DNA from: Halichondria panicea
Lineage: Eukaryota > Porifera > Demospongiae > Suberitida > Halichondriidae
DNA: 64,000 nucleotides
Reading direction: 5' to 3'
Assembly (NCBI RefSeq): GCF_963675165.1
Contig: NC_087387.1
Location: 6,626,084-6,690,083, forward strand
Numbering within the stretch: the first letter of the stretch is position 1; each line of letters begins with the position of its first letter. The notes beneath the pieces are model-generated. The model saw only the letters and a program-made list of their open reading frames with translations, was not told the DNA's origin and ran no database searches. Made by a program: the position numbers and the translations under genes. This document shows positions 56,386 to 64,000 of this stretch, one piece after another.

Positions 56386-57298
56386 TCAGGATACCGCAGT
56401 GTGGTCTTGTTCATTGCCATTGACAACTTGTTCGTAAATGGGTCCACTGCAGCTGTATGCATTATTTGGTTCCATGGTCACATTGCACACTGTATTGTTC
56501 AGTTGTGGTTGAATAGCTGAGAGCTCTTGTCTTTGAGAACTGCTGCTGCATTTGCAGTATGGCAAAAGCCGGAAAGCCAAATTAATAGTGCCTTTAAATA
56601 AACTTATTCAGCTGGCGGTTTTGTCAACAAGCATGAAACAACAAACACTCAATGGAACACATATATGCTCACAGACTCACTCAGCTTGCTGTTTCTGTGA
56701 CCTGCATTTCCCCAACACACAACAAGTTACAGTCAATCCAATAGCAAGTCCCACGAGTGCAACCACCAGAAGACCAATCACTCCTCCCAAGGAGGCAATA
56801 GGACAGCTTCCCAACATTTCATTAGCTGATATGGATTGGTCTACTTCACTGGTGGTGGTTGGCTGATTTGTTTCACTGGTGGTGGTTGGTTCAGCACACG
56901 TCTGAAGGGTTTGATCGATTGTCCTATTAATAACTGAGCCAATAACATCTTGGTATGTCTTGCACACAACACCAAGCTGAAAGGAATCATCAACAGACTG
57001 GTCTGCACTGTCCACACAGTGTAGGGAACTATTCATTATTACACAGCTTCTTGTCGGAGCTGTTCCATGGCCAAAAGTAGTGACTGCTTTTGAACCTATA
57101 ACACAATTATTAGACGCACATGGCAACCATCATTTTCCCTACCTTCAGTTGGGAAACCCAGTGTAGAGCAAACAAATTCAACCATTTGGGAATTGTTTGT
57201 TTGAACAGTTCCCCAGCGACCGCCCACACACACCTCCACTCGTCCCTCTCTTATGCTGGACCCACCCACCAGTCTTATCTCTCCATCAGCACAGTCAG
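56386..57298 (-). pseudogene. 5'-truncated family P receptor (SRCR, helix, short tail open)
   Basis: Exons 57298-57143 (ADCADGEIRLVGGSSIREGR, GGRWGTVQTNNSQM), 57095-56681 (LGVVCKTYQ, Thr-rich stalk, GVIGLLVVALVGLAIGLTVT) and 56539-56386 (tail, PIYEQVVNGNEQDHTAVS). All three are open and in phase, and the lengths 156 and 415 nt equal those in the intact gene at 43268. Signal peptide and first SRCR are absent: right after the acceptor side of the first exon, an inverted-repeat element begins (about 57306). Downstream flank matches 48.66-48.9 kb inverted. Confidence 0.8.
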
Positions 57299-58078
57299 CT
57301 GTAATTATATACCTAATTTCACATCTTATAATGTAGCTATATAGATAGACATCTATTATACTGTACTGTATATAGCACTATAGCCACTAGGCAGGCATGG
57401 AGGAGTAATTTCTCTTTCGGCACTAGAGGATTATATTTCATGCACTTTCTGTATAAATGTTACCTCAATAGCCTCTGTTCTGGGCCAATAGAACGAAGTT
57501 GAAGCTATATATAGAGACAACGAGGCTGGGAACTAATACTACCACAGTTTTAATAACATTGAGGTGATAAACAATGCTACAAGAATATACTACATTCGGT
57601 GTGCTATAGAATAATAGCTTGATCGATTTTCAAAGCCCTTTCAAGATAATCATATTTCGTTTACTTGGATCACGGTACACATACATGCACAAGTCCAATA
57701 TACATGCATGACTAAAAAGCTACTCTCATCATAGAATAGCAATTGCAAGTATACCCTCTATATATGAAAACACATCTTCATAAGATAGCAATGACCACCC
57801 TGCTTTTTATTTTGCCTATAATAATAATTGACTATTCTCAAAAAGTCAGCCTGTTTGGTGTACGGTGTCACTACCCATTATTCCAGTTTAAAGACATCAA
57901 TTTATTTGTGATAGCACTACCTGAGGTAGCCTCATTCCCAGCCTCGTTCTCTATATATATAGCTTCAACTTCGTTCTATTAAAAAAAATTGGCCCAGAAC
58001 AGAGGCTATTGAGGTAACATTTATACAGAAAGTGCATGAACTATAATCCTCTAGTGCCTGCCTAGTGGCTATGTTATA

Positions 58079-58187
58079 GTTAAACAATGGCCTCGAGTGG
58101 TATATTTGATTTACACGCGAGAGTAATCTGATAAACCACGAGGCGCAGCCGAGTTGGTTTATCTGATTACAAGGCCATAGTTTAACT
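58079..58187. mobile_element. 109-bp MITE nested in the composite element
   Basis: Ends AGTTAAACAATGGCCT and AGGCCATAGTTTAACT are 16-bp inverted repeats with one mismatch. The interior has CTCGAGTGG and a second inverted pair around AATCTGATAAACC/GGTTTATCTGATT. Confidence 0.65.
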
Positions 58188-58886
58188 GGCTTGTACTATG
58201 TTTAGAACTGTACTACTATGTTTAGCTACTTCCTGTCATGCTTCTTCAATGAATATGCTTATAACTACTGTTTGACGTCACTGTTGCTATAGCTATGCAA
58301 TGAATTTGCTATTTTTTTAAAAAGCGATGGCTGATTCAAGCAAGCGTCTATGATTCAAGCAAGCAATTGTGAAGGCTGTGTTTCTGCATCTTTATAGAAG
58401 GCACTTCAAGAAAGTACACTGGTGCTACTTGTCTACAAAGAGTGCAAATGTACCCCAAAATATCATTCCACAAGCCTACTGTACTGGCCCAGTGCAGTGC
58501 AGTCTCTTTAGTCTGAGAAACACTTGGCAGTCTGGACCCTTCTTACTGCTCCTGGTCCCATGCAGCAATGTAATAAGCAGGTTGTGACAACCAATGTTGA
58601 AAGTTGAAAAAAAGCAACACAAACAAACCAGTATCGTTCGATTCACGATCACGGAGTTCTTCCAAATTTGCCTCCTTTTTGGAAATATTTATCGCTCGAA
58701 CTTGGCTCTTTTTATGTTGACTAAAATCATTAGTATAGTAGTCTGTTTTGTATTGAATTCTCTCTAACTCTAATATTGCTAATATTGATTGAATTGAGTA
58801 GTGTGTCATTGTTTTAATTGAAACAGTGTGTCAATTTTGTTGCAAAGGTGGGATACTGCATTCAGTTCTAGCTGTACATGTAGTTT

Positions 58887-58952
58887 GACCACAGCCATGG
58901 TATATGGCAGTTATACACTAGGGTATAACTGCCATATACCATGGCTGTGGTC
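58887..58952. repeat. Perfect 30-bp-arm palindrome
   Basis: Arms 58887-58916 (GACCACAGCCATGGTATATG...) and 58923-58952 are exact reverse complements with a 6-base loop (ACTAGG). A strong hairpin, probably a recent foldback or MITE core. Confidence 0.9.
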
Positions 58953-59089
58953 AGACAGGTTGTATAAGTAGTATAAACTACAACTGAAGCCTTTGATCTT
59001 TGGTGCAACCATAGTACAAAGTGCTATATACAGTACAGTAATAGATGTCTATCTATAGCTACATTATAAGATGTGAAATTAGGTATATA

Positions 59090-59810
59090 CACTCTGAGGG
59101 TCAAATTATGCTAATTTAGTGCTCTATTATTCTCAATTATGCTAGTTGCTAGAAGTCTACCTATATAGCCCTAGAAGGGACACCACACCCTTCATAAGAT
59201 TAGTATGAAAAAGCATTCTCACAGGAAAACCATTGGGTGTATTGGTGTGTGTCTTTTATCTTGTACCTTATCAGTTTAGTCATGTGTTGTGCATCAACAT
59301 TATGAAATTCACAGTTTATAGCTTCCATCTGGAGTAGTCCCCATGGGACCTGAATTATACCCTATATGAAGTTGTAGTATCCCACAGACACTTGATTCTG
59401 ACAATATCAACAGTCTATACACAAATGCTCTGCATGGTTGCAACAAAGTGCTTTTAAACTTGACATCCCACTAAAATAATCTGGGATTCTCTGGGGAAAC
59501 GGTGATCGAGAGCATAACTACAATCTGTTACAAATGTTAGCAATTCCATGTGATGCCCAGCCAATACTTCATCAAGTCGAATTCCCTCTTTTTAATGTAA
59601 TACTGAGGTAAGTGGAATAGAAGTTAATTGCTAATTTTTCGTGAATGCGTGTATATATACATGCAAAGTATTACACACTCAGTACATATACTGGTGATGG
59701 AATGTGTTTAGAACACTCCATGGCATCACTGTGAACAGTGAACTGCATACATGTAAATACTAAAACACTGGCAATACCCCTGGATATGTTTTGAGCTACA
59801 ACACTGTAAT
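59090..59810. other. Intergenic stretch, nothing recognised
   Basis: AT-rich sequence without receptor exons, long open frames or clear repeats. Confidence 0.5.
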
Positions 59811-62322
59811 CCACTGGCATCACTGGTATCACTATATGAACACTGGCTTCACTGTAAACACTGTATCACTGGCATTACTGGCATCTCTGGAAACACTGGC
59901 ATCACTGTGAACACTGGCATCACTGGAAACACTGGCATCATTGGTATCACTGGTGAATACTGGCATCACTGGTATCACTGTGAACACTGTGAACACTGGC
60001 ATCATTGGTATCACTGTGAACACTATGAACACTGGCATCACTGCAAACACTGGCATCACTGGCATCACTGTGAACACTGGTATCACTGTGAACACTGTGA
60101 ACACTGGCATCACTGGAAACACTGGTATCACTGCGAACACTGGCATCACTGTGAACACTGGCATCACTGTAAACACTAGTATCACTGTGAACACTGGTAT
60201 CACTGGTATCACTGGCATCACTGGGATCACTGCAAATACTGGAATCACTGTAAACACTGGTATCACTGGCATCACTGGGATCACTGCAAACACTGGCATC
60301 ACTGTGAACACTGGAAACACTGGAAACACTGGCATCACTGTGAACACTGGAAACACTGGTATCACTGCAAACACTGGCATCACTGGAAACACTGGTATCA
60401 CTGGTATCACTGGGATCACTGTGAACACTGGCGTCACTGTGAACACTGGCAACACTGTAAACACTGGTATAACTGTGAACACTGGCATCACTGCAAACAC
60501 TGGCATAACTGCAAACACTGGCATCACTGGGATCACTGGGATCACTGTGAACACTGGCGTCACTGTGAACACTGGCATCACTGTGAACACTGGCAACACT
60601 GTAAACACTGGTATCACTGTGAACACTGGCATCACTGCAAACACTGGCATCACTGTGAATACTGGCATCACTGTAAACACTGGTATCACTGGCATCACTG
60701 GGATCACTGCGAACACTGGCATCACTGTGAACACTGGAAACACTGGAAACACTGGCATCACTGTGAACACTGGAAACACTGGTATCACTGCAAACACTGG
60801 CATCACTGGAAACACTGGTATCACTGGCATCACTGGGATCACTGTGAACACTGGCGTCACTGTGAACACTGGCAACACTGTAAACACTGGTATCACTGTG
60901 AACACTGGCATCACTGCAAACACTGGCATCACTGCAAACACTGGTATCACTGGCATCACTGGGATCACTGTGAACACTGGCGTCACTGTGAACACTGGCA
61001 ACACTGTAAACACTGGTATCACTGTGAACACTGGCAACACTGTAAACACTGGTATCACTGTGGACACTGGAACACTGGCATCACTGGAAACACTGTAATC
61101 ACTGGCATCACTGGCATCACTGCAAACACTGGCATCACTGTGAACACTGGCATCACTGCAAACACTGGCATCACTGTGAACACTGGCAACACTGTAAACA
61201 CTGTGAACACTGGCATCACTGCGAACACTGGCATCACTGCGAACACTGGCATCACTGGAAACACTGTAATCACTGTAATCACTGGCATCACTGTAATCAC
61301 TGGCATCACTGCAAACACTGGCAAACACTGCGAACACTGGCATCACTGCAAACACTGGCATCACTGCGAACACTGGCATCACTGCAAACACTGGCATCAC
61401 TGCGAACACTGGCATCACTGCGAACACTGGTATCACTGGGAACACTGGCATCACTGTGAACACTGGCAACACTGTAAACACTGCATGTGAACACTGCCAT
61501 CACTGCGAACACTGGCATCACTGCGAACACTGGCATCACTGCGAACACTGGCATCACTGGAAACACTGTAATCACTGGCATCACTGTAATCACTGGCATC
61601 ACTGCAAACACTGGCAAACACTGCGAACACTGGCATCACTACGAACACTGGCATCACTACGAACACTGGCAACACTGTAAACACTGGCAACACTGTAAAC
61701 ACTGGTATCACTGGGAACACTGGGATCACTGCGAACACTGGCGTCACTGTGAACACTGGGATCACTGTGAACACTGGCATCACTGCGAACACTGGCAGCA
61801 CTGCAAACACTGGCATCACTGCGAACACTGGCATCACTGCAAACACTGGCATCACTGCGAACACTGGCATCACTGCGAACACTGGTATCACTGGGAACAC
61901 TGGCATCACTGTGAACACTGGCAACACTGTAAACACTGCATGTGAACACTGCCATCACTGCGAACACTGGCATCACTGCGAACACTGGCATCACTGCGAA
62001 CACTGGCATCACTGGAAACACTGTAATCACTGGCATCACTGTAATCACTGGCATCACTGCAAACACTGGCAAACACTGCGAACACTGGCATCACTACGAA
62101 CACTGGCATCACTACGAACACTGGCAACACTGTAAACACTGGCAACACTGTAAACACTGGTATCACTGGGAACACTGGGATCACTGCGAACACTGGCGTC
62201 ACTGTGAACACTGGGATCACTGTGAACACTGGCATCACTGCGAACACTGGCAGCACTGCGAACACTGGCATCACTGCGAACACTGGCATCACTGCGAACA
62301 CTGGCATCACTGTAAACACTGT
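59811..62322. repeat. 2.5-kb minisatellite (9/18-bp unit, higher-order repeats)
   Basis: The array is built from 9-bp modules of type NNCACTGNN. The commonest 18-bp unit is AACACTGGCATCACTGTG, varying as TGCAAACACTGG, GGGATCACTG and so on. Larger repeats are visible: a block near 60266 recurs about 426 bp later, and 61477-61927 recurs from 61928. Because 9 is a multiple of 3, open frames run through it on both strands (Asn-Thr-Gly-Ile on plus; Pro-Val-Phe-Ala/Thr-Val on minus, up to 549 codons), which are products of the repeat. Confidence 0.93.
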
Positions 62323-62329
62323 ATGTAAT

Positions 62330-62740
62330 TATTGCGTAGGTGGGACTCTGTAATTATTCACTCTTTATGGATCCATCTTACATGAGACATCAACCAAATT
62401 TTGGGAGATTCCACATAATACACATTATCAAGAAGCATGGAAATGAAGTTTGGGGGGGTCTTAGAAAGCTCTGTGTAAGGCCACAAACATAAAAAAGTGT
62501 TTCGCGGCGTTACGGTGGGGGACAACACACGTACACATCGTTTCAGGATTAAGCCACACCCCCTGCACAAAAGTCTACGTTTTAACTTCCGTTGCCAATC
62601 CCTCTCTTCTTTATCTATGTTTCAAGGCACTGTTAGTCTTATTTTCTCTCTGGCTTTTATCCACTTTCAGTTCTAATTATGAGCACTTATATACAAATGC
62701 AGGTATAATAATCCATGTCTAGTTGCTGTTGTTAGAAGCT
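62330..62740. other. Flank between minisatellite and receptor
   Basis: No exon. The last 100 bp (TCTGGCTTTTATCCACTTTC, ATCCATGTCTAGTTGCTG) match the upstream region of the fragment at 52.4 kb. Confidence 0.5.
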
Positions 62741-62752
62741 GCAAAGAGAGAC

Positions 62753-63967
62753 ATGCAGATCGGCAAACTGTCGTTTATTGTACTGGTAACACTCAACATT
62801 TGTTTAGGGGCTCAAGGTAAGTAATTTACCTACAATGCTTGTTGAACAATAATGTATATAGGCTGTTCTCATCATGGAGATATTCGACTGGAAAGTGGTG
62901 ATGCTCTACTGAATAGTAGTGGTGCTGTACAAGTTTGCTATGGCAACGTGTGGAAAAGTATGTGTAGTGCAGAAATAATAGATGGTCAAACGAAGAGGCG
63001 AATGTAGTCTGTGCTCAGCTTGGATACAGCAACCATAGTATGTGTTTAAAGTTATTATTTATTAGTTTCATGTAACCTTGAATGAAAACTGTATGTATAG
63101 GTACTAATCATTCGTATAAATGCCGCTCAAATAATACAAATGGATACTTCAGAAATGTGAACAGTCATGGCACCGAACACAAACTTCTTGAATGTGGCTA
63201 CGCGAATAACCCTAGTACATGTAACCAAGGTGGAGGTTGCAATGGTTTGAGGAGAGATGCCACTGTGAGCTGCTTACTAGGTAATTTCATAAAAAATAGG
63301 TTCCAATTGTCAATTTACACCGTGTAGCAAACTGCAGTAATGGTGAAGTGCGTCTGGTGAACTCGAGAGTGGAGTCTTGCCTCAATGGTCGGTGGGGAGG
63401 AGTATGCAGTGTAGGGTGGACAGAAGCAATGGCAGGTCTCCTTTGCTCTGAACTAGGATTCTTTAATGGTAAGAGTGGTTTGAGATTGTTATTCAGTCAA
63501 CAGTGACAAGAACTGAGAATGTTTCTCAAAGTGTCACAAGTGAAGTAGAACAACCCTCTAGCGAAATGATGGGAAGCTGTCCTATTGCCTTTTTGGGAGG
63601 AGTGATTGGTCTTCTGGTGGTTGCACTCCTAGGACTTGCTATTGGATTGACTGCATGTAACTTGCTGTGTGTTGGGGAAATGCAGGTCACAGAAACAGCA
63701 AGCTGAGTGAGTTCATTGAGTTTGTTGTAAATGTTTATAAAAAACAGCTGAATAAGTTTATTTTAAAGGTATTAATTTGGCTTTCTGGCTTTTGTCCACA
63801 AATGCTACAACAGTTCTCAAGTGCAAGAACTCTCAACAATTCAACCACAACTGAACAACCCAGTACACAATGTGAGCATGGAACCTAACAATGCATACAG
63901 CTGCAGTGGACCCATTTACGAACAAGTTGCCAATGGCAATGAGCAAGACCACACTGTGGTATCCTGA
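62753..63967 (+). pseudogene. Two-SRCR receptor (short tail) with several frameshifts
   Basis: Signal exon 62753-62816 (MQIGKLSFIVLVTLNICLGA). The first SRCR exon has about five extra bases (TGTAGTGCAGAAATAAT), causing a stop at GCGAATGTAG. Next are SRCR exon from about 63102 (YANNPSTCNQGGGCNGLRRD) and second SRCR about 63328-63468 (WGGVCSVGWTEAMAGLLC). The membrane exon has lost its first part and carries a CATG insertion inside the helix (63654-63657, GLAIGLTACNLL). The tail is open and complete (CSGPIYEQVANGNEQDHTVV), ending TGA 63967. A sister of the copy at 49788. Confidence 0.78.
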
Positions 63968-64000
63968 CTTTACATGTATTTTATGTGTTCAACACGAGTT

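Larger units (their letters stand above)
57306..59089. mobile_element. Composite inverted-repeat element
   Basis: Outer arms: 57306-57378 (TATATACCTAATTTCACATC...) mirrored at 59018-59089 (...GATGTGAAATTAGGTATATA). Inner arms: about 57380-57545 (CTAGGCAGGCA..., GTTACCTCAATAGCCTCTGT, CGAGGCTGGGAA) mirrored at 57927-58080. Between lie a 109-bp MITE and a perfect hairpin. No convincing transposase frame was seen. The left end marks the truncation of the receptor at 56386-57298. Confidence 0.7.

Noticed and set aside
57743-57982. 79-codon ORF inside the composite inverted repeat
   Set aside because: No domain, no transposase motif, and low-complexity hydrophobic composition; chance frame.
59832-61481. 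549-codon minus-strand open frame (Pro-Val-Phe repeats) as a protein gene
   Set aside because: It is the translation of the 9/18-bp minisatellite. Equivalent frames exist on the other strand, and there is no start context, splice pattern or non-repeat sequence.

Overview
The window looks like intron-dense metazoan nuclear DNA, most likely from a sponge (demosponge). This is inferred from many short GT-AG introns, class C GPCR and atypical E2F genes, abundant MITEs, and above all a large tandem complex of small scavenger-receptor cysteine-rich (SRCR) membrane receptors. No database search was possible, so the species is not named. Exon borders were placed by hand from GT/AG signals, reading phase and comparison between paralogous copies inside the window.

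Layout. 1-1541 (-): N-terminal part of a GABA-B-like class C GPCR, running off the left edge. About 2.6-7.6 kb (-): an E2F7/8-type repressor with two winged-helix DNA-binding domains; a MITE with a 9-bp target duplication sits in its first intron and a promoter-like block lies upstream (7.9-8.07 kb). From 8.5 kb to the right edge: the SRCR complex, about twenty receptor genes, pseudogenes and fragments.

The complex has two receptor families in opposite orientations. Plus-strand family P: genes or copies at 8.57, 13.15, 17.38, 22.55 (broken), 40.05, 43.27, 49.79, 51.5 (broken), 52.4 (broken), 53.05 and 62.75 kb; an inverted fragment lies at 56.39-57.30 kb (-). Minus-strand family M: copies starting at 21.35, 24.03 (fragment), 26.11, 29.31, 31.35, 33.31, 35.49, 37.54, 39.35 and about 47.8 kb. 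Each complete gene has a signal-peptide exon, SRCR domains each split over two exons by a phase-1 intron, an exon with the end of the last SRCR, a stalk and one transmembrane helix, and one cytoplasmic-tail exon. Structurally complete copies are 8566-10848, 17376-19074, 43268-44691 and 53054-54668 (+), and 27932-29311 and 36099-37535 (-). Most others carry 1-4 nt frameshifts, stops or exon losses.

The most interesting feature is in the tails. Both families carry a tandem-tyrosine motif with identical spacing, YxxV-x9-Yxx(L/I), close to an ITAM. Family P long tails add NPVY, YEVP and YSTL; short-tail paralogs keep only the first YxxV half. With an in-frame chimera joining a family M ectodomain and membrane helix to a family P tail (47.82-48.65 kb), and a copy that lost its transmembrane helix in frame (38.22-39.35 kb), this resembles a rapidly evolving activating/short/soluble receptor complex of the kind found at allorecognition or innate immune loci. 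That function is inference.

The rest is repeats: a 1.15-kb foldback element with subterminal tandem repeats (45.21-46.37 kb), a composite inverted repeat (57.3-59.1 kb), a 2.5-kb minisatellite built on a 9/18-bp unit (59.8-62.3 kb), a long (CA)n tract (about 55.0-55.15 kb), TA-flanked MITEs, and recurrent 4-nt CATG insertions that separate paralogs.
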